Assembly (NCBI GenBank): GCA_051000815.1
Contig: JBPCNX010000073.1
Location: 80,754 to 144,753, forward strand
DNA length: 64,000 bases
From: PSRF01 sp051000815
Lineage (GTDB): Bacteria > Acidobacteriota > Blastocatellia > Pyrinomonadales > Pyrinomonadaceae
Direction of reading: 5' to 3'
Under the pieces are notes generated by a model. The model had not been told where the DNA came from and ran no database searches. It saw only the letters and a list, made by a program, of their open reading frames with translations. Positions 6,773-13,981 of this stretch are shown here, one piece after another (positions within the stretch are counted from its first letter, which is position 1; the number at the start of each line of letters is the position of its first letter). The position numbers and the translations under genes are program-made.

Positions 6773-8803
6773 ATGAAAATCAGCCCGCTGAAAACTCGTG
6801 GAAAGAGCAACGCTCGCCCTCAACGGCCGCCGGTGTATCCGTTTACGGCTATCGTGGGGCAGGAAGCGATGAAGCTCGGTTTGATCCTCAACGTTATCGA
6901 GCCTGTAATTGGTGGGGCGCTAATCATGGGACATCGCGGCACCGGGAAATCAACAGCAGTGCGCGGCCTCGCCGACCTGCTGCCCGAGAGTTGGGTAGTG
7001 TGCGGCTGTCTTTACCGCTGCGATCCGGCTGACGAAAGGAATGCATGCGACTCATGTAGTGCGAGATCTCTTGATGGGGTCAAAGTCAACCGCGAGCGAG
7101 CTTCCGTTCCGGTTGTCGAATTACCTCTGGGCGCCACCGAAGATCGCGTCTGCGGCGCTATCGACATTCAAAAGGCTGTGGGGGAGGGAATCAAAGCGTT
7201 CGAACCAGGCTTGCTGGCTCGCGCCAATCGCGGTTTCCTGTATATCGATGAAGTAAACCTCCTTGAAGATCATCTTGTGGATCTCCTGCTGGATGTAGCC
7301 GCCACAGGCCGCAACAAAGTTGAGCGCGAAGGCCTATCTGTCGAGCATCCCGCCCGCTTTGTGCTGATCGGTTCAGGAAATCCCGAAGAAGGAGAACTCC
7401 GACCGCAGTTGTTGGATCGCTTTGGTCTTCATGTGGAGGTTATAACTGAGGACGAACTTGATGAGCGGGTCGAGATTGTTGAAAGGCGCGGAGCTTACGA
7501 GCGAGACCCTGACGCGTTTTGCGCTGATTTTGAACGAAGTCAAGCTAAACTGCGCCAACGAATTATCAAGGCGCAAAAGACTGCCGCGGCTGTGAAGTTT
7601 GACCGGCCCTTACTCAGAAAGGTGGCGCAGCTTTGTTCCGATCTCAGGATTGATGGTCATCGTGGTGAGTTAACAATCACGCGGGCGGCCCGCGCGCTGG
7701 CAGCGTTCGAGGGGAGAAAAAAGATTACTGCGGAAGACGTAAAGCGGGTAGCCGCGATGGCTTTGCGTCACCGCTTAAGGCGCGACCCGCTTGAGGAAAC
7801 GGCCAGCACTGAACGAATTCAACAGGCTTTGGAACGCACGTTTCAGGAAGCGCGGCCAAGTCAAAAGGAAACCCCCGGGGGGAATGGCGAAGGCCCCGGC
7901 AGTATGGAAGGTAGAGAGACAAGCGGCCAGAAGAGTTCCGAGTCTGCGGCAAATCGCGGAAGCGCTGCGGGTGCGACGGGACAGCGTAACTCCGAAGCTC
8001 CGATACGAAATGAGACCACGACATCGACTCCGCATCTTCCTCTGGAGGATCGTAGCCGGACGAAAAGTGGTTCGTCATTCTTAGGGGGCAAGGGGCAACG
8101 AGATGGAGTGCAGCACTTTCGCAATCACCTTCGTGGCAGATATGTTCGGGCCACCACCACCGGCAAATGCGGTGCTCGGTTGGCAGTTGACGCCACGCTG
8201 CGCGCGATGGTCACTTCCAGCGCGCCGTCAGATGCTTTACGTTTTCAGGAACTCAGTCGTAAGAGCGGAAGGCTGTTTATTTTTGCGATTGACACATCAG
8301 GCAGCATGGCCCTGCACCGCATCGGTCAGGCGAAAGCCGCGGTGCTCAACTTGCTAAAACAATCCTACGTGAGACGCGACAGCGTTGGGATTATTGGAAT
8401 TCGCGGAAGCGGCGCAGAGGTTCTATTGCCGCCCTCAAAAAGCATTCTGCGAGCGCGACGAGCACTTGAATCGCTGCGCGTCGGCGGGGGTACACCACTG
8501 GCCGCCGGCCTCGTTGCTGCTCTGAACCTGGCGAAGAACGCTGGCGACAAGACGGGTGAGGTTGCCGTTCTATTGTTTACGGATGGCCACGCAAACGTCG
8601 CTGCGAGTCAATCGAATAATGATCGCGCGCTGCGTCGAGCGATCATTACCCGTGAACTCACCGCGCTGGGTGCAAAGTTTGCCGCAGCTGGAGTGCGCTT
8701 GATAGTAGTAGATACTCAACCCGGTTTCATTTCGAATCGCGAAGCAGTAATGCTGGCGGAGACAATGGGAGCCGCCTATACAAGGCTAGGTGGGTCACTT
8801 TGA
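6773..8803 (+). CDS. Magnesium chelatase ATPase fusion, BchI (AAA+) plus BchD (VWA) type
   Basis: The protein has 676 residues from the ATG at 6773; a TTG at 6728 and a GTG at 6770 are alternative starts. The N-terminal AAA+ domain has Walker A GHRGTGKS (near residue 46), the cysteine-rich insert CGCLYRC...CDSC, Walker B FLYIDEVNLL, and the sensor region GSGNPEEGELRPQLLDRFGL. A low-complexity charged linker follows (residues about 350-440). The C-terminal VWA domain has the MIDAS motif DTSGSM and the conserved GGGTPL. Mg-chelatase inserts Mg2+ into protoporphyrin IX using separate I and D ATPases plus BchH; here one polypeptide carries an apparently intact ATPase site and the VWA domain. The bchH C-terminal half begins 30 bp downstream. 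A cobaltochelatase role is the alternative, but the BchH-type partners favour magnesium. Confidence 0.88.
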   Translation: MKISPLKTRGKSNARPQRPPVYPFTAIVGQEAMKLGLILNVIEPVIGGALIMGHRGTGKSTAVRGLADLLPESWVVCGCLYRCDPADERNACDSCSARSLDGVKVNRERASVPVVELPLGATEDRVCGAIDIQKAVGEGIKAFEPGLLARANRGFLYIDEVNLLEDHLVDLLLDVAATGRNKVEREGLSVEHPARFVLIGSGNPEEGELRPQLLDRFGLHVEVITEDELDERVEIVERRGAYERDPDAFCADFERSQAKLRQRIIKAQKTAAAVKFDRPLLRKVAQLCSDLRIDGHRGELTITRAARALAAFEGRKKITAEDVKRVAAMALRHRLRRDPLEETASTERIQQALERTFQEARPSQKETPGGNGEGPGSMEGRETSGQKSSESAANRGSAAGATGQRNSEAPIRNETTTSTPHLPLEDRSRTKSGSSFLGGKGQRDGVQHFRNHLRGRYVRATTTGKCGARLAVDATLRAMVTSSAPSDALRFQELSRKSGRLFIFAIDTSGSMALHRIGQAKAAVLNLLKQSYVRRDSVGIIGIRGSGAEVLLPPSKSILRARRALESLRVGGGTPLAAGLVAALNLAKNAGDKTGEVAVLLFTDGHANVAASQSNNDRALRRAIITRELTALGAKFAAAGVRLIVVDTQPGFISNREAVMLAETMGAAYTRLGGSL

Positions 8804-8833
8804 AGATTCGCATTGTGAACTCCGAGGGCGTTC

Positions 8834-10636
8834 ATGCGAGACCCTTCAGTAGCAATGAGGAACGCCCAGGAAAAAATGAGGTCAGAAGACCCCAAAATCA
8901 ACGATAGCATTCATACGGTTGCTGAACGCGATCGTCGTGTCCTGCAGATCTGTGAACAGCTGCGTGAGATCGAGGAACGCCTCATCCCCACCGGGCTCCA
9001 CGTGTTTGGCCGTCCGTCGCAGGTCTCAGAGCGGGCCGACATGTTGCGAATGATTGCCTCATTTGATCGGCCAGAGGCCGGCGCTCGCGCTCTGCCGGAT
9101 CTGGTTGCTGAAGGTCTTCATCTCGGCTCCTATGACGACATCACAAAGGCATCCGCAACAGACGAAGCGCGGGCCCGGCACCGTGAGCAAATCGACAAGC
9201 TGGTTTCTCAGGCTGTGCAAGAGTTTGTTGACTCGGGACGCGAGGCAGCGATTACGCTCCTGGAAGCAAGTGCGAATGTGACGAGCGAACAGTCCCTTCC
9301 CGTCTTCGAGTTGTTGTCTCAAGTCTCAACGCAGCTTGAGACGAATAATGAGAGCGAATCTTTGGTACGCGCCCTGAAAGGCGAATATATCGAAGCGGGT
9401 CCCGGCGCTGATATCGTTCAAAATCCTTTCGTTCTGCCGACCGGAAGAAATACGCACGCAGTAAATCCCTATCACATACCTGCAGCCCTCGCTTTTGCGC
9501 GGGGGGAGATCGTCGCGAACAATTTGCTCGCGCGTTATCTCGCTGAGAATGATCGCTATCCGCGCGCAATGGCCCTCGTGCTTTGGGGACTCGATAACAT
9601 TAAGACGCAGGGAGAGGGAGTAGGGCAGGCACTGTGGCTGCTCGGGGTGCGACCGGTCAGGGATGCACTCAATCGCGTAACTGAAGTGGTTCCGATACCG
9701 CAGGCTGAGCTGGGCAGGCCGCGGATCGATGTAGTCATGACCGTCTCCGGGATCTTCCGCGATCTCTTCAGTCCCACCGTGCAGTTACTCGATAAGGCTG
9801 TGCGGCTGGTGGCCTCACTGGATGAACCGGACGAGTTGAACTACGTCAGACGCAATGTAAAAGAGCAGATGAACGAAGGCAGATGCGATTTTGATGAAGC
9901 AGTAACGCGGGTCTTCTCAAACGCGCCGGGCAACTACGGCTCAAACGTCAACTTTATGGTGATGGATTCGCAGTGGGAACACGATGAGACGCTCGGCGAT
10001 CTGTTTGTAACTCGCAAATGTTTTGCTTACGGTCGCGACTCGAGCGGCCGTTCGATCGAAGGACGCGAAGCGCGGGTAGCGATGGATCGCGCTCTGTCGC
10101 GCGTTGAAGCCACTTACCAGAACATCGACACTTTCGAGATCGGCATCACAGACGTGGATCACTATTTTGAATACCTCGGTGGGGTCTCTAAGGCGGTAGA
10201 GAAGCGCTCGCAAGCCCGCCCGGCCATTTATCTATCAGACTCGTTATCGAGAGATGCAAAGATCAGATCGCTGGAAGAGACGGTGCGTCTGGAAACACGA
10301 GCCAAGACGCTGAACCCGAAATGGTACGAGGGAATGTTGAACCATGGTTTCCGCGGCGTTGCGGAGATCGAAAATCATGTTTCGAATACTTTTGGCTGGA
10401 GTGCAACCGCCGACGCGGTTGACGATTGGGTCTACACGGAGGTCGCGGAAACTTTCGCGCTTGATGAGACGATGCTTGAGCGTCTGCGCAATCTGAATCC
10501 GCATTCGGCGCATTCGCTTGTCCGGCGTTTGCTCGAAGCCAGTGGGCGCGGTTATTGGAACGCCGACCCGGAATTGCTGGACAAACTGCAGGAGATTAGC
10601 GGCAGTCTTGAGGATCAGTTGGAAGGCGTTGTGTAA
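8834..10636 (+). CDS. bchH (C-terminal half): Magnesium chelatase large subunit BchH, C-terminal half as a separate gene
   Basis: This 600-residue protein corresponds to the C-terminal half of BchH/ChlH. Conserved blocks appear in the usual order: RLIPTGLHVFGRP, VLPTGRNTHAVNPYHIPAA, LVLWGLDNIKTQGEGVGQAL, LGRPRIDVVMTVSGIFRDLF, EAVTRVFSNAPGNYGSNVNF, TLNPKWYEGMLNHGFRGVAE, TFGWSATADAVDDWVY and the final GRGYW block. It starts cleanly with ATG after GAGGG at 8824-8828, so it is a real independent gene and not a frameshift remnant. The first 25 residues are not BchH-like. In known BchH the missing N-terminal half would precede this point; here that half is encoded downstream at 11365. The two products presumably assemble into one porphyrin-binding subunit (inference). 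Confidence 0.92.
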   Translation: MRDPSVAMRNAQEKMRSEDPKINDSIHTVAERDRRVLQICEQLREIEERLIPTGLHVFGRPSQVSERADMLRMIASFDRPEAGARALPDLVAEGLHLGSYDDITKASATDEARARHREQIDKLVSQAVQEFVDSGREAAITLLEASANVTSEQSLPVFELLSQVSTQLETNNESESLVRALKGEYIEAGPGADIVQNPFVLPTGRNTHAVNPYHIPAALAFARGEIVANNLLARYLAENDRYPRAMALVLWGLDNIKTQGEGVGQALWLLGVRPVRDALNRVTEVVPIPQAELGRPRIDVVMTVSGIFRDLFSPTVQLLDKAVRLVASLDEPDELNYVRRNVKEQMNEGRCDFDEAVTRVFSNAPGNYGSNVNFMVMDSQWEHDETLGDLFVTRKCFAYGRDSSGRSIEGREARVAMDRALSRVEATYQNIDTFEIGITDVDHYFEYLGGVSKAVEKRSQARPAIYLSDSLSRDAKIRSLEETVRLETRAKTLNPKWYEGMLNHGFRGVAEIENHVSNTFGWSATADAVDDWVYTEVAETFALDETMLERLRNLNPHSAHSLVRRLLEASGRGYWNADPELLDKLQEISGSLEDQLEGVV

Positions 10637-10680
10637 TTCGTTTCTCGTTCGTTAAGGATCGCTTCGATAATTCGTGGCAT

Positions 10681-10740
10681 TTCGTGTGATTTCGTGGTTC
10701 GTTTTAATAACCTAGAAGACGAACCACGAAATCACACGAA
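10681..10740. repeat. 22-bp perfect inverted repeat after the bchH C-terminal gene
   Basis: Bases 10681-10702 and 10719-10740 are exact reverse complements (22 bp each) around a 16-base loop. Arms contain TTCGTGTGATTTCGTGGTTC. The hairpin follows the bchH C-terminal gene by 44 bp and precedes the GxxExxY gene. It has no T-tract, so it is not a classical terminator. The same repeat family (CACGAAATCACACGAA-like) is seen at 11216-11320, 29486-29560 and 61120-61155. Confidence 0.8.
10716..10740 (+). repeat. Left copy of a 25-bp direct repeat framing the GxxExxY gene
   Basis: Bases 10716-10740 match 11216-11240 at 24 of 25 positions (AAGACGAACCACGAAAT then C/G then ACACGAA). The two copies are exactly 500 bp apart and enclose the GxxExxY gene. 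Such framing is expected for a unit that inserted or was copied together with its repeat, but it could also reflect two independent copies of a common intergenic repeat. Confidence 0.75.
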
Positions 10741-10785
10741 GCAACACGAAGGAACACAAAGTAAAATAAAAATCTCAAAAACCCT

Positions 10786-10793
10786 AAGGAGGT
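10786..10793 (+). promoter_or_regulatory. Consensus Shine-Dalgarno of the GxxExxY gene
   Basis: AAGGAGGT lies six bases before the ATG at 10800. It is a full-consensus ribosome binding site. The chelatase genes on either side have weak or partial sites, so the inserted gene should be translated well on its own, which fits a selfish or acquired gene. Confidence 0.75.
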
Positions 10794-10799
10794 CTCCTC

Positions 10800-11234
10800 A
10801 TGGCCGAATTAGTCCTCAAAGAAGAAGTTTATGAAATCATCGGCGCGGCATTGGACGTCTACTGGCAACTCGGTCAGGGCTTCACTGAACCGATCTACCA
10901 GGAAGCTTTAGGAATAGAACTGGCTCGAAGTCGTCTGCCCTTTGAGCCGCAGCAGGAACTGCGAACTTGGTACAAGGATCATTTGTTGGAAAAGAAGTAT
11001 GTTGCGGATTTTGTTTGTTTCGGTCAGATCATTGTCGAATTGAAGAGTCAGGTCCTTCTTACCCGCATAGACGAGGGACAGCTACTCAACTACATGACGA
11101 TTTCAAAGATGAGAGTCGGCTTATTAATCAATTTTGGAAGCCGTCCTAGACTGGAGTGGAAGAGGTACATATTTGATAGTGCGATCCGTTTTACGGATTG
11201 CTCCAAGCAAAACATAAGACGAACCACGAAATGA
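10800..11234 (+). CDS. GxxExxY family protein (PD-(D/E)XK nuclease-like)
   Basis: The protein has 144 residues. The family signature is visible as GFTEPIY near residues 27-33. A nuclease-fold core follows: ADFVCFGQIIVELKS, giving the D...E-x-K pattern of PD-(D/E)XK enzymes near residues 72-86, then LRIDEGQLLNYM-like helix and a hydrophobic strand (VGLLINFGS). The family function is unknown; members are often found near intergenic repeats in diverse bacteria. The stop codon lies inside the downstream direct repeat, so the last residues (RRTTK) are read from repeat DNA. It separates the two bchH halves. A domesticated role is possible, but a mobile or repeat-associated passenger is more likely. 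Confidence 0.85.
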   Translation: MAELVLKEEVYEIIGAALDVYWQLGQGFTEPIYQEALGIELARSRLPFEPQQELRTWYKDHLLEKKYVADFVCFGQIIVELKSQVLLTRIDEGQLLNYMTISKMRVGLLINFGSRPRLEWKRYIFDSAIRFTDCSKQNIRRTTK

Positions 11235-11364
11235 CACGAACCACCACTAAACGGTTAGTGACTTAGTGTTAATTCGCGTGAATTAGTGGTTCGCTTAAGT
11301 GCTGACAGAATGACGGAATACGAATGGCACGAACCAACGATCCGGACCCTAATCTGCCAGGGAT
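11216..11364. repeat. Right direct repeat and inverted repeats before the bchH N-terminal gene
   Basis: Bases 11216-11240 are the right copy of the 25-bp direct repeat. They are followed by GAACCACCACTAA-like and TTAGTGGTTCGC-like arms (about 11239-11295) that can pair imperfectly. No gene lies here. The stretch must contain the leader of the bchH N-terminal gene, but no clear promoter was recognised. Confidence 0.6.
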
Positions 11365-13713
11365 ATGAAAGTAACAGCCTTATATGTTGGTTCCAGTTTG
11401 TTGGCGCCGCTGAAAAATGCGGAGCGCGAACTTAATCGCGATTACCAACTCGATCTGCATGTTGCCGCTTATAACTTTGGAGCGCCGCTTGATGAAAATG
11501 AGTGGGCCAGGGTCGAACGGGACCTCAGTCGAGCGGACGTTGTTTTCATTATCCATGTGATGGACGGCGAGAATGCCGCCCGACTCCTCCCCGCGCTTGA
11601 GCGGCATCACGCACGACACCACGCCGTAGTTGTCATCAACTGCATGCCGGAGCTTATGCGGCGTACACGCATGGGCAAACTCAACTTACGAAGTTTCCTC
11701 GCGAGTACTAAAGAAAACGGAGAGAACGGAAAACGCGGAGACGCGGAGAAGGGGAAATCCGGACGTGGGCTCCGAATGCTGAGCGCGGCGGGTTCATGGG
11801 TTGGCAGGCAAGCGCGTGGACAGAGGTCAGAAGGAGACCCGAAGGAAAGGAAGAGTGGCCACGGTCAGTATTTAAAGTTTGTCGATCGCTTACCCGCAAT
11901 TCTGCGGTTTGTGCCTTCCGCTGGAACTTTACGCGACGTAAAAAACTACCTCTACCTGTTCTGCTATTTCCTGCAACCAACTCCGGGCAACATTCGCTCG
12001 ATGCTTCTATATGCCCTCAAGCATTACGTGCCGGACGAACGGTCGCGGTTATTAAAAGTCGACGTACCGCAGCCGGAGACGATGCCTTCAGTGGCAATCT
12101 ATCATCCTGACGCTCCCGGTCTCTTTGAATCGTTCGAGGATTATCGGAGGTGGTACGTAACCAAAAGTCCAAAGTCCAAAGTCCAAAGCCCAAAGTCCGC
12201 AGAACAATTGCTGGATAGTGATTCAACAGTAGGGTTGCTTCTGATGCGTCCGCAGATAGTCAGCAACACGAGAAAGCATTACGACGCGCTGATTCGCGCC
12301 ATTGAGGCGCAGGGTCTTAGCGTCATCCCCGCGATCTCTACGCTGATGGACAACCGCGAGGCCTGCGAGAAATTCTTTGTCGACAGAGCGTCAACAGTCC
12401 AAAGTTCAACGTCCAACGTCCAACGTCGTGGCAGTAGCCCGACTGTGAAGAAGGGCGTAACACTCAAGACCAAAGACCAACCAAAGGCCAAAGGCCAAAC
12501 CGACCGTTCCCGTGTAAGTCAGATAGTTTCGTTGACGGGGTTCAGTTTTGTTGGCGGTCCGGCGATGAACGATAGCGCAGCTGCTGCTTATTTCCTCCGC
12601 TATCTTAACCGTCCTTATCGTTCGGCTGTCAGCCTGGACACACAAACAATCGAAGCGTGGCGCGAATCTCAGACCGGCTTAAACCCTATTCAGGCCGGGA
12701 TGCAGATTGCGATTCCTGAAATCGACGGAGCAACTGAGCCTTTCGTTTATGGCGGGATATCGGCTACAGGCGTTGAACCTGTTCCGCTTGAAGAACGATG
12801 CGAACGATTCGCCAAACGACTGGGTCGCTGGAATCGACTTCGCACTGCAACTCGGAGTGAACTGAAAATTGCTCTCCTGCTTTTCTGCTTCCCGCCGAAC
12901 AAGGGAAACGTTGGCACAGCCGCGGACCTCGATGTCTTCCCGAGTGTTTGGGACACTCTGAAAAAACTTAAGGACGATAAATACACCATTGAGCTTCCGG
13001 ATTCGGCCGAGGCCCTGCGCGAATTGTTGCTTGGTGGAAACTCGGAATCGTTCGGCTCCGCTGCGAATGTTGCCTATAACATGAACGCCGAGGAGTATCG
13101 TCGTCTTTGCCCCTACGTTGATGAAGTCGAACGAGACTGGGGCAGGGCGCCGGGTCGAATCAACTCATTGGGCAACGATCTGTTGATTCAGGGACTAAAC
13201 CTTGGGAATGTGTTTGTTGGAGTGCAACCCACGTTTGGCTATGAAGGCGATCCCATGCGCCTGATGATGGCGCGCAGCGGCGCGCCCCATCACGGATTCA
13301 TGGCGTTCTACACATATCTTTCTCGCGTGCTTGACGTTGATGCGGTTATTCATGTGGGCACACACGGCGCGCTGGAGTTCATGCCAGGCAAGCAAGTTGG
13401 CCTTTCGGGCGAATGCTGGCCGGATCGATTGATCGGAGAATTACCGAACCTCTACATTTACAGTGTCAATAATCCTTCCGAAGGTTCGATCGCCAAACGT
13501 CGCTCCTACGCGGAACTGATCTCCTACCTCACACCTCCAATCGAAAATGCGGGACTCTATAAGGATCTGGCGGTCTTGAAAGACTTGGCGCTGGCCTATC
13601 GAGAGACGCCGGTGGAGGCCGAGCGCGCGCGGCTCTTTGAGTCAATTGAGGAATTCAGCGTCAAGCTACACTTGACGGTCGAAGCGTTAACGAAAAACCA
13701 ACCTACGGCTTAA
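11365..13713 (+). CDS. bchH (N-terminal half): Magnesium chelatase large subunit BchH, N-terminal half as a separate gene
   Basis: This 782-residue protein starts with the DUF3479-type N-terminal domain of BchH (residues 1-110, with HVMDGENAARLLPAL and VINCMPELMRRTRMGKL) and continues with the CobN/Mg-chelatase domain: LLLMRPQIVSNTRKHYDALI, FSFVGGPAMNDSAAAAYFL, LLFCFPPNKGNVGTAADLDV, QPTFGYEGDPMRLMMARSGA, VIHVGTHGALEFMPGKQVGL and NNPSEGSIAKRRSYAELISY. It stops in the helical linker after NAGLYKDLAVLKDL, where an intact BchH would continue with the block that opens the upstream gene. The DUF3479 domain separates it from cobaltochelatase CobN. Three or four stretches are unlike BchH and match intergenic repeats (see the separate entries). 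The ATG at 11365 is preceded by only a short AGGGA. Confidence 0.92.
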   Translation: MKVTALYVGSSLLAPLKNAERELNRDYQLDLHVAAYNFGAPLDENEWARVERDLSRADVVFIIHVMDGENAARLLPALERHHARHHAVVVINCMPELMRRTRMGKLNLRSFLASTKENGENGKRGDAEKGKSGRGLRMLSAAGSWVGRQARGQRSEGDPKERKSGHGQYLKFVDRLPAILRFVPSAGTLRDVKNYLYLFCYFLQPTPGNIRSMLLYALKHYVPDERSRLLKVDVPQPETMPSVAIYHPDAPGLFESFEDYRRWYVTKSPKSKVQSPKSAEQLLDSDSTVGLLLMRPQIVSNTRKHYDALIRAIEAQGLSVIPAISTLMDNREACEKFFVDRASTVQSSTSNVQRRGSSPTVKKGVTLKTKDQPKAKGQTDRSRVSQIVSLTGFSFVGGPAMNDSAAAAYFLRYLNRPYRSAVSLDTQTIEAWRESQTGLNPIQAGMQIAIPEIDGATEPFVYGGISATGVEPVPLEERCERFAKRLGRWNRLRTATRSELKIALLLFCFPPNKGNVGTAADLDVFPSVWDTLKKLKDDKYTIELPDSAEALRELLLGGNSESFGSAANVAYNMNAEEYRRLCPYVDEVERDWGRAPGRINSLGNDLLIQGLNLGNVFVGVQPTFGYEGDPMRLMMARSGAPHHGFMAFYTYLSRVLDVDAVIHVGTHGALEFMPGKQVGLSGECWPDRLIGELPNLYIYSVNNPSEGSIAKRRSYAELISYLTPPIENAGLYKDLAVLKDLALAYRETPVEAERARLFESIEEFSVKLHLTVEALTKNQPTA
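11708..11756 (+). repeat. In-frame purine-rich repeat inside the bchH N-terminal gene
   Basis: The DNA repeats CGGAGA/CGGAAA units (ACGGAGAGAACGGAAAACGC and on) and encodes residues about 115-131 (TKENGENGKRGDAEKGK). It sits just after the DUF3479 domain, in a loop that is variable in BchH proteins. The frame is kept through it. It looks like repeat DNA tolerated in a flexible linker. Confidence 0.5.
12161..12200 (+). repeat. Heptamer tandem repeat (AAAGTCC) in frame in the bchH N-terminal gene
   Basis: Five near-perfect copies of a 7-bp unit (CAAAGTCCAAAGTCCAAAG and on) encode residues about 266-279 (KSPKSKVQSPKSAEQ-like). Three units make 21 bp, so the repeat gives a seven-residue period with no stop codon in this frame. 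The same unit occurs in intergenic DNA at 57738-57787, so this is genome repeat DNA inside a conserved gene. Confidence 0.85.
12390..12428 (+). repeat. Second heptamer repeat (AACGTCC) in the bchH N-terminal gene
   Basis: Units of the AAAGTCC / AACGTCC type follow one another (AGTCCAAAGTTCAACGTCCA and on) and encode residues about 342-355 (STVQSSTSNVQRR). The inserted segment lies between the FFVDRAS block and the SQIVSLTGFSF block, which are close together in ordinary BchH. Confidence 0.8.
12463..12503 (+). repeat. Third heptamer repeat (AAAGACC / AAAGGCC) in the bchH N-terminal gene
   Basis: Units AAGACCA, AAGACCA, AAGGCCA, AAGGCCA encode residues about 367-380 (KTKDQPKAKGQT). The AAAGGCC/AAAGACC variant is the one found between ccmB and ccmC (5325-5359) and, in reverse, at 49621-49690. 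With the second repeat it makes a low-complexity, basic loop of about 40 residues. Confidence 0.8.
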
Positions 13714-13738
13714 GGTTAACCTGCACCAGCCTGGATCC

Positions 13739-13981
13739 TCACGACCTCCGCAGCAGTTCCTTTGCAAATTCCGCCGAACTCACCTTGTGACGGAAAACTT
13801 CGACACCATTGATGGTAATCACCGGGATGTCGCATTGATAACGCTGGAGCAATCCGGGATCGCTTTCAATATTCACTTCCTCAAGTGTGAACTGACGGGC
13901 AGAATCGGCCTCTTGAATTGCCTCCCTGGCCTCTTCGCAGAGGTGACAGCCGGGTCGGGAATAGATGACTACTTTCGTCAT
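13739..13981 (-). CDS. Glutaredoxin-family protein
   Basis: The 80-residue protein is a minimal thioredoxin fold with the active site CHLC at residues 12-15 (VIYSRPGCHLCEEA) and the cis-proline motif DIPVITING near residues 51-59. The short length and the CxxC pattern match the DUF836/glutaredoxin-like family. It likely handles glutathione-type or protein thiol exchange; substrate unknown. It lies convergent to the bchH N-terminal gene (25-bp gap) and divergent from the Rieske gene, so it is probably a single-gene unit. Confidence 0.85.
   Translation of the reverse strand: MTKVVIYSRPGCHLCEEAREAIQEADSARQFTLEEVNIESDPGLLQRYQCDIPVITINGVEVFRHKVSSAEFAKELLRRS

Noticed and set aside
8834..13713. The two bchH parts as a simple frameshifted pseudogene
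   Set aside because: The halves are in reversed order, each has its own start and stop, the conserved blocks are intact, and 728 bp with another gene separate them. A frameshift cannot give this arrangement.
11365..13713. CobN (cobaltochelatase) instead of BchH
   Set aside because: The N-terminal DUF3479 domain and the LEFMPGKQVGLSGECWPD block are those of BchH/ChlH. The C-terminal gene also follows BchH/ChlH closely to the last residues.
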